Of a stretch of 7,793 nucleotides of DNA, positions 1 to 6,174 are shown in pieces. The DNA lies in the NCBI GenBank assembly GCA_020851855.1, contig JADZBY010000789.1, positions 1 through 7,793 of the forward strand, written 5' to 3'. The stretch comes from Anaerolineae bacterium (GTDB lineage: Bacteria; Chloroflexota; Anaerolineae; Aggregatilineales; UBA2796). Each line of letters opens with the position of its first letter. Positions within the stretch are counted from its first letter, which is position 1. A program made the position numbers and the translations under genes. Below the pieces are notes generated by a model that saw only the letters and a program-made list of their open reading frames with translations, ran no database searches and was not told the DNA's origin.

Positions 1-379
1 TGAAGAGCGGCACAACCGTGACCTGGATGGGCACAAAGAGCATCGACAGGATGAGCATGAACAGGATATTGCGCCCACGGAACTCCATGCGCGCAAAAGC
101 ATAGCCTGCCAGCGAATCGAGTACCAGTACGAGCAACGTCGCCAGCGTGGAGACGAGCAGGCTGTTGAACAGCCAGCGCAGGATCGGGCGCTCGTCGAGA
201 ATCGTCTCGAAGTGGGTGAGCGTGAACTGGCGAGGAATCCAATGAATGTCCGTGGTCGCGATCTCCACCTCGGGGCGAATCGACGTGGTGATCATCCAGC
301 CGATGGGCGCGAGCACAAGCACCACGATGACGATCAGCGTCGCGTACCACACCAAGCGCGTGACGGGACGTAGCGCCAT
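1..379 (-). CDS. Carbohydrate ABC transporter permease, MalG/UgpE type (C-terminus cut by window edge)
   Basis: This is the second membrane subunit of the sugar importer; 126 residues are visible and the family is usually about 270-300 residues. It begins MALRPVTRLVWYATLIVIVV. A first membrane helix spans about residues 10-33 and a periplasmic stretch rich in TTSIRPEVE follows. The second helix starts at N72-S-L-L-V-S-T-L and ends in AGYAFAR (91-97), the hallmark beginning of the permease core in MalG-like proteins. A third helix starts near residue 104. The EAA loop that contacts the ATPase lies outside the window. The ATG at 379-377 overlaps the stop of the upstream permease as TGATG, which implies translational coupling. 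AGGGGG at 392-387 serves as ribosome binding site. Family assignment is firm; the substrate is unknown. Confidence 0.93.
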   Translation of the reverse strand, partial: MALRPVTRLVWYATLIVIVVLVLAPIGWMITTSIRPEVEIATTDIHWIPRQFTLTHFETILDERPILRWLFNSLLVSTLATLLVLVLDSLAGYAFARMEFRGRNILFMLILSMLFVPIQVTVVPLF

Positions 380-1302
380 CACTGCACCCCCTGCAAACCA
401 CGGCGGTAGGCCCGAATCTGGAAAAAGGCGACGAAGACGAGCATGAGGAACAGCAGCACCGTCACCGCCGAGCCGTAGCCGAACTTCTGGAATTGGAACG
501 ACGTGGTGTAGATATACTGCACGAGGGTCAGCGTGGCTGTGCCGGGTCCGCCGCTGGTCATGACGTACACCTGGTCGAACACCTGGAACGAGTTGATGAT
601 GGTCAGCATGATGACCAGGAACGTTGTTGGCGCGAGCATCGGCAGCGTGATGTCGCGGAACAGCCCGATCGGGCCAGCGCCATCGATGCGCGCCGCTTCG
701 TAAAGCTCGCCCGGAATATCCTGGAGTCCGGCCAGAAAGAGCACCATGTTGTAGCCCACGGTCCACCATACCGTCGTCAGGATGATGCCCCACATCGCCG
801 TGCGCTCGCTGACGAGCCAGGGCGTTTTGGCGACGCCGAACAGAGACAGGTAGGAGTTGACCAGCCCGAAGTCTTTGTCGAGCAGCCACGTCCACAACAC
901 GCCGACCACAGTGGACATGATCACGAAGGGCATGAACACCGCCACGCGCCCGATGGCCCGCCCGCGCATGGGCCGGTTGAGGAACATGGCCAGCGCCAGG
1001 CTGAGCACTACCAACAGCGGGACCGTCACGCCGGCGAAACCGAGTGTATTGCGGAAGGCTTCGCCGAGGCGCGGGTCGCGCAGCATCGCCTGGAAGTTCG
1101 CCAGGCCAACCCATTTGGGCGCGCCGACGGCCTGCCAATCGGTGAACCCAACCGCCAGCCCGGCGATGGATGGGCCGAGCCGAAACAGCAGGAAAAGCGC
1201 CAGGTAAGGTAGGATGAACAGATACGGGGTGGGAAGAAGCTGCCGTTTCTTCACCTCACCTTGCGCTCCAACCCGGATCGCAGCTTGTGGTAAGACGCGC
1301 AT
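379..1302 (-). CDS. Carbohydrate ABC transporter permease, MalF/UgpA type
   Basis: This is the first membrane subunit of a CUT1-type sugar importer, 307 residues from the chosen start, a normal length. Six membrane helices can be placed at about residues 26-50, 85-108, 118-141, 170-192, 223-243 and 277-297. The cytoplasmic EAA loop that docks the ATPase is clear at 200-221 (LYEAARIDGAG...ITLP). The reading frame is open upstream to 1449, but that extension runs through a repeat element. The ATG at 1302 is preferred because GAGGAAAGGG (1320-1311) lies 8 nt upstream and the protein then has a usual N-terminus. It follows the binding-protein gene after a 464-bp gap and overlaps the next permease by one base. 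The sugar transported cannot be read from the sequence. Confidence 0.95.
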   Translation of the reverse strand: MRVLPQAAIRVGAQGEVKKRQLLPTPYLFILPYLALFLLFRLGPSIAGLAVGFTDWQAVGAPKWVGLANFQAMLRDPRLGEAFRNTLGFAGVTVPLLVVLSLALAMFLNRPMRGRAIGRVAVFMPFVIMSTVVGVLWTWLLDKDFGLVNSYLSLFGVAKTPWLVSERTAMWGIILTTVWWTVGYNMVLFLAGLQDIPGELYEAARIDGAGPIGLFRDITLPMLAPTTFLVIMLTIINSFQVFDQVYVMTSGGPGTATLTLVQYIYTTSFQFQKFGYGSAVTVLLFLMLVFVAFFQIRAYRRGLQGVQ

Positions 1303-1310
1303 GGCGTTTT

Positions 1311-1320
1311 CCCTTTCCTC
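1311..1320 (-). promoter_or_regulatory. Ribosome binding site deciding the permease start
   Basis: On the minus strand GAGGAAAGGG stands 8 nt before the ATG at 1302. It argues against the longer open frame that starts inside the repeat at 1449. Confidence 0.75.
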
Positions 1321-1355
1321 ACCTAGCAGCCTGTTATTGACTCTTGAGGCACGGT

Positions 1356-1535
1356 CCTCACCCCCGGCCCCTCTCCATGCCTGCCACCCCAGATCACCCA
1401 CTGAACGCAAGCGTTCAATGGGAACCCGGTCGGGGACCCCGGCAGTCATGGAGAGGGGAGATCGCCAGCCCTACCGCCGCGCTCTTCCCCCTCGCTACGC
1501 GGTACTCCGCGTGGAGAGGGGGCCAGGGGGTGAGG
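1356..1535. repeat. Family-1 palindromic repeat, copy A (180 bp, MITE/REP-like)
   Basis: The ends form an imperfect terminal inverted repeat: CCTCACCCCCGGCCCC at the left, and CCAGGGGGTGAGG after GGAGAGGGG at the right. Inside, CCCCTCTCCATG (1368-1379) pairs exactly with CATGGAGAGGGG (1447-1458). A central stem pairs CCCACTGAACGC (1397-1408) with GCGTTCAATGGG (1411-1422) with one mismatch, and a third stem joins 1487-1502 to 1507-1522 around a 4-nt loop. It matches copy B at 5911-6088 at roughly 90% identity counted by eye. No transposase is encoded, so it would be a non-autonomous element. No clear target-site duplication is visible. Confidence 0.88.
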
Positions 1536-1571
1536 CTCGCGTTCACAGCAGCCTCTAGCACCCCGACAAGG

Positions 1572-1677
1572 AAAGAACACCCCCTAACCCTGCCCTTCCC
1601 CCCATCAAGAGGGGAAGGGAAAAACCGGCTCTGGAAGCCCCTCACTCTTTATGGGGGAGGGGTTGGGGTGGGGGAAA
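1572..1677 (+). repeat. Family-2 palindromic repeat, longer copy
   Basis: The element starts AAAGAACACCCCCTAACCC and ends GGGGTTGGGGTGGGGG, so its ends are imperfect inverted repeats. Near its left end CCTTCCCC...GGGGAAGG forms a stem (about 1594-1618). The reverse complement of 7606-7668 carries the same boundaries (AAAGAACACCCCCTAA ... GGTTGGGGTGGG) with a shorter interior. The two copies therefore belong to one family in opposite orientation. It lies directly after the family-1 copy in the gap between the binding-protein and permease genes. Confidence 0.75.
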
Positions 1678-1719
1678 CAAGCCTGAATCCTCGCCAAGTT
1701 GTGGTACTAGCAACATACG

Positions 1720-1746
1720 CGGGGGCGATCCGGTGGATCGCCCCCG
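1720..1746 (-). terminator. Perfect hairpin just after the binding-protein gene
   Basis: The arms CGGGGGCGATCC and GGATCGCCCCCG are fully complementary around a 3-nt loop, 20 nt past the TAA of the binding-protein gene. No T-run follows on the minus strand, so it is not a classic intrinsic terminator. It more likely protects the 3' end of the binding-protein message or partly blocks transcription, giving more binding protein than permease. That role is known for stem-loops between such genes in other operons and is inferred here. Confidence 0.7.
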
Positions 1747-1766
1747 TTCCCATCATTCCGGGTCGT

Positions 1767-3056
1767 TTACGGCATGGAAAGGATGGCGGTGATCTCGTTG
1801 CAGGCGTTTTCCACCGTCGAGCGCACGTCCGCCTGTTCCAGCAGGATGCGCTGCGCCATGACCATCATCGGCGTGGGCGCGTTCGACGCGAAGATCTGCG
1901 AGAACTGCGGGATGTTCGGCAGCAGTTCCTGGTTCTCAAGCATATCCACGAACGGCTGACGGCCTTCCAGCGCCACGACTTCCGGCGATTCGATCAGGTC
2001 GAGCCGGATGGGCAGTTGCCCGGAAGCCAGCCAGTCAAACGAGTTTTCGGCCAGCCATTCGATGAAGGCAATCGCCTCGTCGCGCTTCTCCGGGTCGGCA
2101 AGCTTGGGGAGCGTGAAGTTGTGGCCGCTGCCCCACACGGCAGGCTCGTCAAAGATGGTCGGATAGGGGGCCGTCGCCCACTGGAAGCCGCTCTCGGCGG
2201 CGGCTGCCTGCATGGCCGGGATTTGCCACGGGCCATCGATCAGCATCGCCGTGCGCCCGCTCAGGAAGTCGCGCGCATAGTCCGTCTGGCCCTGCGGGGC
2301 AGCGTAGTGAACGTACACCAGGTCCTGCAGCCACTGCCAGGCCTGCGTCGCCTTGTCCAGGTCCATGGCGCACGCCTTGCCGTCTTCAGAGAGAAGCTGG
2401 CCGCCAAGCTGGTTGTAGAGCGAGTACCACTGGTAGAAGCCGTGGTGGTTGGTGTGCATGTTGATGGCGTACTGGGCGATGTTGTTGGGGTCAAAGTTGG
2501 GATCGCCGGGGTGGTTGCCGTTCGCGTCCTTGGTCAAAAGGCGGGCCGCTTCCAGAAACTCTTCGGCGTTGCTGGGCGGCGCATCGATCCCGGCTTCTTC
2601 GAAAAGGGCGACATTGTAGTACAGCCCGTGCACGCCCAGGTCAAAGGGGAAGGCGTACATCTTGCCGTCGTAGAACTGGAGTTCCCAGGCTTTGGGCACA
2701 TAGTTATCCTGCTTAAAAACCTCGGACTGGGCGATGATGTCGTCCACCGGCTCGATCAGGTCGAGGTTGATGAACATCGCCGTTTCTTGCGGGTGCATGG
2801 CCATGATGTCCGGTGATTCCCCGGCGCTGGCGGCGGCGATGAAAGAGTCAAACAGCGGCGACCAGGCCTGAATGGTCAGGCGCACCTCGACGTCAGGATG
2901 CTCCGCGTTGTACTGATCCACCAACGCCTGCATGATCGCGCCGTCCGGGCCGGTCCAGCCGCCCCAGAATTCGAGCGTGACTTTGTCTTGCGCGGTGGCC
3001 GTTCCAAATCCGCCCAGGAGCACGAGTACCAGAGCAAGGAGCACAACTTTGCGCAT
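1767..3056 (-). CDS. Extracellular solute-binding protein, family 1 (sugar ABC transporter)
   Basis: This protein captures the substrate outside the membrane and delivers it to the two permeases encoded downstream. It has 429 residues from the ATG at 3056, typical of the UgpB/MalE-like cluster. An N-terminal signal sequence (MRKVVLLALVLVLLGGFG) ends in ATA-Q, with likely cleavage between residues 22 and 23. There is no lipobox cysteine. The mature protein opens DKVTLEFWGGWTGPDG, as is usual in this family, and GRTAMLIDGPWQI (268-280) is the conserved core motif. Two cysteines, C229 and C419, could form a disulfide. The open frame extends to a GTG at 3134, but GAGGTT at 3066-3061 and the signal peptide fix the start at 3056. 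The substrate is not identifiable; many aromatic residues fit a sugar ligand. Confidence 0.95.
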   Translation of the reverse strand: MRKVVLLALVLVLLGGFGTATAQDKVTLEFWGGWTGPDGAIMQALVDQYNAEHPDVEVRLTIQAWSPLFDSFIAAASAGESPDIMAMHPQETAMFINLDLIEPVDDIIAQSEVFKQDNYVPKAWELQFYDGKMYAFPFDLGVHGLYYNVALFEEAGIDAPPSNAEEFLEAARLLTKDANGNHPGDPNFDPNNIAQYAINMHTNHHGFYQWYSLYNQLGGQLLSEDGKACAMDLDKATQAWQWLQDLVYVHYAAPQGQTDYARDFLSGRTAMLIDGPWQIPAMQAAAAESGFQWATAPYPTIFDEPAVWGSGHNFTLPKLADPEKRDEAIAFIEWLAENSFDWLASGQLPIRLDLIESPEVVALEGRQPFVDMLENQELLPNIPQFSQIFASNAPTPMMVMAQRILLEQADVRSTVENACNEITAILSMP

Positions 3057-3060
3057 GATA

Positions 3061-3066
3061 AACCTC
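3061..3066 (-). promoter_or_regulatory. Ribosome binding site of the binding-protein gene
   Basis: GAGGTT stands 4 nt before the ATG at 3056. It supports this start over the upstream GTG at 3134, which would put 26 polar residues before the signal peptide. Confidence 0.7.
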
Positions 3067-3138
3067 ATTTCTAACTGAGCTAAAGCTGAGACAGACGCCC
3101 GAATCGGCTGAAATCCTCGTTGCCCCTCACGCACCTCC

Positions 3139-4050
3139 TCATCCTGTGACCATCGATGACCGATCCAGCGGGATTCCGGCTGCTAGAAGCGCCTGCCAGC
3201 ACGCCTCAATGCGTTCTGGCGAGGCCTGCCGCAGCGGCGCGCGAACGCCGCCGAGCGGGACGCCGCGCCGGGTACACATCGCCTTGAAGAGCGAGAGATC
3301 GGCCCCGTCGCCGAGGATGCGCCGCGCCTCATCCAGCTGTGTTTGCAGCAGCCGCGCGGTCGTCAGGTCGCCCTGGGCCGCCGCTTCGTAGATGCCGACC
3401 ACCAGCTCAGGCGCGTAGTTGGCGTTGCCGGAAACGCACGCATCCACGCCAATCGCCTGCGCCGCCAGGATCAGGCCGTCCGGGCCGCTTGCCGTGTTGA
3501 AGGCCCCGCCTTGCAGCGCCCGGCTGGCGAACAACGTCGCCAACGAGCCGCTGCTGTCTTTCAGCCCGGCGATGTTGGGAAATGACTGGGCGAGCCGGGA
3601 CACCAGGTCCGCCGTCAGGTGGTTGGGGGTCACGCCCGGGTTGTGATACAGATACACCGGGAAATCGGGCGCTGCCGAGGCCACGGCGGCGTAGTGCTCG
3701 AAGAGCGCCTTTTCGCTCAGTTTGTAAAAATAGGGCGGCACAATCGCGGCGGCATCGGCCCCGATGTCGCGCGCGTGCCGCGTCAGGTCCACCGTCTCGG
3801 CGGTGGTGATCGCCCCGCTGTGGATGATCACCGGCGCGCGCCCGGCAGCATAGCGCACCACCCACGCGGCAACCTGACGGCGCTCCTCGGCGCTCAGAAG
3901 CGGCCCTTCGCCCGTCGTGCCCAGCGGAAACAGGCCGGCAATCCGCCGCGCGACCAGAAACTCGGTGAGGGCCTCGACGCCGCGCTCATCGATCCGGCCA
4001 TCCTCGGTGAAAGGCGTGAGCATCGGCACAATCACGCCGCGAATCTTCAT
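3139..4050 (-). CDS. Dihydrodipicolinate synthase / N-acetylneuraminate lyase family aldolase
   Basis: A 303-residue class I aldolase of the DapA/NanA superfamily, a TIM barrel that binds a 2-keto acid through a lysine Schiff base. Visible signatures are GTTGEGP (44-50), which binds the carboxylate, PPYFY (105-109), Y135 in YLYHNPG as the catalytic tyrosine, and K164 in AGLKDSSG as the Schiff-base lysine. Members make or cleave pyruvate-containing sugar acids: 4-hydroxy-tetrahydrodipicolinate synthase, sialic acid lyase or 2-keto-3-deoxygluconate aldolase. The GTTGE and KDSSG forms look less like true sialic acid lyase, where GGSTGE is usual. The gene overlaps the upstream propeller gene by 4 nt (ATGA), with GGAGGG (4065-4060) as ribosome binding site. 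Its place in a transporter operon indicates a catabolic aldolase rather than lysine biosynthesis. The exact substrate is open. Confidence 0.93.
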   Translation of the reverse strand: MKIRGVIVPMLTPFTEDGRIDERGVEALTEFLVARRIAGLFPLGTTGEGPLLSAEERRQVAAWVVRYAAGRAPVIIHSGAITTAETVDLTRHARDIGADAAAIVPPYFYKLSEKALFEHYAAVASAAPDFPVYLYHNPGVTPNHLTADLVSRLAQSFPNIAGLKDSSGSLATLFASRALQGGAFNTASGPDGLILAAQAIGVDACVSGNANYAPELVVGIYEAAAQGDLTTARLLQTQLDEARRILGDGADLSLFKAMCTRRGVPLGGVRAPLRQASPERIEACWQALLAAGIPLDRSSMVTG

Positions 4051-5000
4051 CGCAAGCTGCCCTCCATGATCCAGGCTTCGGAAAAGCGCGCATAGTGGAT
4101 GTTCTCGCGCCGGTAGGTGTACACGAGGTGCAGCGCGCCGTCGCTCGTCTGCGCCAGCGTCGGGTACGAGATTTCGGCGTATTCATCCTCAATGACCTGC
4201 ATCCAGCGCCAATCCTCGTCCTCTCCGCCGAGCGCCACGCACAGCGGCGTGCGGTGCGTCGGGCTGTTGTTGAAGGCGAGCGCCAGCCGCCCACTCTGCA
4301 AGCGCAGCAGGTCCAGCCCGGAGTTCGGGTTGGGAATGGACGTCGCCGTGAGCGGTGACCACGTCTCGCCGCCGTCCGCCGACTCGGAACGCCACAGGAC
4401 GCCGCCTTTTCCGCCGGTTCGGATGTAGGCCAGCAGCCGTCCATCCGAAAGGCGCGCCAGCGTCGGGTGAATATTGCCGCTTGACGAGTGCATGGGCGCG
4501 GTCAGCCGCCAGCTCTCGCCGCCGTCGTCGGAGATGATCATGCGCGATTGCCACGTGTTCTCGTCGTAGGCCGGGACGATGATCCGCCCGTCCAGGACCA
4601 GCGCGCGGCTGCGCAGCATCAGCCCCGGATAGTCGAACAGGCGGATCGGTTCCTGCCAGGTCGCGCCGCCATCGGGCGATTTCTTGAGATATGGAATGGC
4701 GGTGGTCCAGTCGCGGCCCATGATCACCACATAGAAGAACCACAGTGCGCCGCCGGGACGCGCCAGGAAGAGCGGCTGGCCCAGCGAATGATCCGGAGCG
4801 TCGGCGATGATGGTCGGCGGCGACCAGCGCTCGTGGCCGGGCAGCAGGCGCGCACTGAGCAGCGCGACATCCGGCGCAGTTTCATACGAGCCGCTCATCC
4901 AGGCAGCGGCCAGGCCGGCGTCGCCCAGGTCGATCAACGTCGCGGCGTGGGCGAAGGGGCGCTCGTACAGGCGCTCTGCGACGGCTGTCTTAACCAGCAT
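4047..5000 (-). CDS. BNR-repeat sialidase-like beta-propeller protein, apparently cytoplasmic
   Basis: A 317-residue protein of the BNR_2/sialidase-superfamily type. Three Asp-box motifs (S-x-D-x-G-x-T/S-W) stand at 108-115 (SPDGGATW), 157-164 (SDDGGESW) and 207-214 (SADGGETW); 259-264 is a degenerate fourth. Other conserved stretches are GNIHPTLARLSDGRLLAY (175-192), NPNSGLDLLRL (224-234) and SYPTLAQTSDG (278-288). These are typical of proteins annotated as sialidase family or exo-alpha-sialidase, most of unproven activity. No signal peptide or membrane anchor is seen, and the Arg-Ile-Pro motif of classical secreted sialidases is absent near the N-terminus. It may therefore act on imported oligosaccharides as a hydrolase or lyase. 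The start overlaps the iclR-type gene by 11 nt, with GAGGTGG (5011-5005) as ribosome binding site inside that gene. Fold confident; reaction unknown. Confidence 0.88.
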   Translation of the reverse strand: MLVKTAVAERLYERPFAHAATLIDLGDAGLAAAWMSGSYETAPDVALLSARLLPGHERWSPPTIIADAPDHSLGQPLFLARPGGALWFFYVVIMGRDWTTAIPYLKKSPDGGATWQEPIRLFDYPGLMLRSRALVLDGRIIVPAYDENTWQSRMIISDDGGESWRLTAPMHSSSGNIHPTLARLSDGRLLAYIRTGGKGGVLWRSESADGGETWSPLTATSIPNPNSGLDLLRLQSGRLALAFNNSPTHRTPLCVALGGEDEDWRWMQVIEDEYAEISYPTLAQTSDGALHLVYTYRRENIHYARFSEAWIMEGSLR

Positions 5001-5790
5001 CGCCCCACCTCTTGTGCGCGGTCCGCACCAGGGAGACGCGGGCGGGCACGTAGCCCATGTGTCGCGAGATTTCCTGCGCGGTGCTGACCACGCTCTCCGA
5101 CAGGGCGGGCAGCCGCGCGCCCATGATGTCCGGGTCGCCGCCGGAGATGCTGCACGACCCGATCACGCGGCCCTGGCCGTCAAAAATCGGCGCGCCGACG
5201 CAAAAGGTCCCGTCTTCGTGCTCTGCGTTGTCCACGGAATAGCCGCGCTCCCGCGTCGCCCTCAGTTCGTCGTGCAGCGCCGGAAGCTGCGTGATGGTGT
5301 GCGGGGTAAATGGCCTCAGCGGCGCGCCGGCGTACATCTCGTTCACCTCTTCCGGCGGGAGAAAAGCGAGGATGGCCTTGCCCACCGAAGTGCAGTACAT
5401 CGCCACCCGGTCCCCCACTGCCGTGCGCGCAAGAAGGCGGCGCGAAGACTCGATGGCGTAGATGTAAAGCACGGTGTGGGCGTCGCGCACGGTGAGGTAC
5501 ACCGACTCATCGCAGGCGTCGGCCAGCGCGCGAAGCAGCGGCGCGGCGCGGTCGCGCAGCTCGACGTTGACCAGCACCGTCTGGGTCAGCGCGATGACGG
5601 CTCGTCCCAGGGCGTAGGCGCTATCCTCGGTCTGTTCGACAAAGCCGTACTCGGCCAGGGTCATCAGGAGATGGTGGGCGGTGCTTTTGGGCATGGCCAG
5701 GCGTCGCCCGATTTCGGTCACGGTGAGGCGAGGTTCAGCCCTCGAAAAGAGGTTGAGGATATCAAGCGCCTTCGCGACGGAGCCAATCAT
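4990..5790 (-). CDS. IclR-family transcriptional regulator
   Basis: A 266-residue regulator, the usual length for the family. An N-terminal winged helix-turn-helix starts with the canonical SVAKALDILNLFS (4-16). Its recognition region is TVTEIGRRLAMPKSTAHHLL (23-42). The C-terminal ligand-binding domain shows GDRVAMYCTSVGKAILA (126-142) and RGYSVDNAEHEDGTFCVGAP (182-201), both conserved in IclR proteins, which sense small organic or sugar acids. It is the first gene of the operon and lies directly behind a consensus promoter and a palindromic operator, so it is likely autoregulated and controls the genes behind it. The ATG at 5790 fits the family N-terminus, although its ribosome binding site is weak (TTGGAA about 9 nt upstream). 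Whether it represses or activates cannot be seen. Confidence 0.94.
   Translation of the reverse strand: MIGSVAKALDILNLFSRAEPRLTVTEIGRRLAMPKSTAHHLLMTLAEYGFVEQTEDSAYALGRAVIALTQTVLVNVELRDRAAPLLRALADACDESVYLTVRDAHTVLYIYAIESSRRLLARTAVGDRVAMYCTSVGKAILAFLPPEEVNEMYAGAPLRPFTPHTITQLPALHDELRATRERGYSVDNAEHEDGTFCVGAPIFDGQGRVIGSCSISGGDPDIMGARLPALSESVVSTAQEISRHMGYVPARVSLVRTAHKRWGDAG
5005..5011 (-). promoter_or_regulatory. Ribosome binding site inside the regulator gene
   Basis: GAGGTGG lies 4 nt before the ATG of the propeller gene and inside the last codons of the IclR-type gene. The 11-nt overlap and this site suggest reinitiation or coupled translation. Confidence 0.7.
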
Positions 5791-5808
5791 CCTTGAAATT
5801 CCAACTCT

Positions 5809-5825
5809 GTTTCATAGTATGAAAC
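5809..5825. promoter_or_regulatory. Perfect 17-bp palindrome, likely operator of the IclR-type regulator
   Basis: GTTTCATA and TATGAAAC are exact inverted halves around a single central base. The site sits 18 bp downstream of the -10 box and 18 bp upstream of the regulator's ATG. GTTTCAT/ATGAAAC half-sites resemble those of known IclR-family members such as KdgR, which has the halves in the other order. Binding here would block elongation or initiation of the operon. Confidence 0.75.
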
Positions 5826-5842
5826 GTCGTCTCTGCCTAAAG

Positions 5843-5872
5843 AACTTAGCACAAAATCACGCCGCCTGTCAA
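5843..5872 (-). promoter_or_regulatory. Promoter of the iclR-led operon
   Basis: On the minus strand, TTGACA (5872-5867) and TAAGTT (5848-5843) are separated by 18 bp. The -35 is a perfect sigma-70 consensus and the -10 matches 4 of 6. Transcription would start near 5836, about 10 bp ahead of the palindromic operator. Confidence 0.75.
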
Positions 5873-5910
5873 GTGAGCGCACACAGCCCACGACGGCGCG
5901 CGAAAAGCAG

Positions 5911-6088
5911 CCTGGCCCCCGGCCCCTCTCCATGCCTGCCACCCCAGACCACCCATTGAACGCAAGCGTTCAATGGGAACCCGGTCGGGGACCTCGGCGG
6001 CATAGAGAGGGGAGATCGGCGGCCCCACCGCCGCGCCGTTCTCCCTCTCTACGCGGTACGCCGCGTGGAGAGGGGGCAGGGGGTGAGG
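5911..6088. repeat. Family-1 palindromic repeat, copy B (178 bp)
   Basis: This is a near-identical relative of copy A at 1356-1535, in the same orientation. Its left end is CCTGGCCCCCGGCCCC, two bases off the inverted-repeat consensus; its right end is CAGGGGGTGAGG. The central stem is perfect: CCCATTGAACGC pairs with GCGTTCAATGGG around AA (5952-5977). A second stem at 6043-6074 has 14-bp arms with one wobble pair around a TACG loop. It lies between the two divergent promoters, 39 bp behind one and 41 bp ahead of the other, and could insulate them. Confidence 0.88.
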
Positions 6089-6128
6089 CTCCGCGTTTGT
6101 CACTGCCCTGACAGCCTCATCATAGTGG

Positions 6129-6157
6129 TTGACATTTCGCTCTACCTGTAATATAGT
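6129..6157 (+). promoter_or_regulatory. Promoter of the oxidoreductase gene
   Basis: TTGACA (6129-6134) and TATAGT (6152-6157) with a 17-bp spacer form a near-perfect sigma-70 promoter. The local sequence is AT-rich compared with the surroundings. The start of transcription is expected near 6164. Confidence 0.82.
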
Positions 6158-6160
6158 CCT

Positions 6161-6174
6161 AATGTACGGACATT
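6161..6174. promoter_or_regulatory. Imperfect palindrome at the transcription start, possible operator
   Basis: AATGT and ACATT are inverted around ACGG, covering the expected start point of the oxidoreductase transcript. The layout resembles GntR-type sites (GT-N4-AC core). It does not match the GTTTCATA palindrome of the divergent operon, so a different regulator would be involved. Confidence 0.4.

Larger units (their letters stand above)
1303..1766. other. 464-bp non-coding gap between binding-protein and permease genes
   Basis: No gene is supported here. The gap holds, left to right, the permease ribosome binding site, one full family-1 repeat (1356-1535), one family-2 repeat (1572-1677) and a perfect hairpin (1720-1746) close to the end of the binding-protein gene. 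Open frames crossing it derive from the repeat sequence and show no family resemblance. I found no convincing promoter for the permease genes; a stretch with CAATAA near 1335 lacks a matching -35. The permeases are probably expressed by read-through from the binding-protein gene. Confidence 0.8.

Noticed and set aside
1356..1677. Closely spaced repeated C-rich and G-rich blocks that might be a CRISPR array
   Set aside because: The blocks are inverted and nested, not direct repeats with regular spacers.
1344..2816. Long plus-strand open frame of 490 codons
   Set aside because: It runs through the repeats and antisense to the binding-protein gene, shows no family resemblance, and its amino-acid composition reflects the GC-rich antisense strand.
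3057..3138. Separate promoter for the binding-protein gene
   Set aside because: No -35/-10 pair of reasonable quality was found in the 82-nt gap, so read-through from the iclR-led operon is more likely.
5846..6103. Minus-strand frame of 85 codons over repeat copy B and the promoter
   Set aside because: Its similarity to the frame over copy A is explained by DNA identity of the repeats; it has no ribosome binding site.
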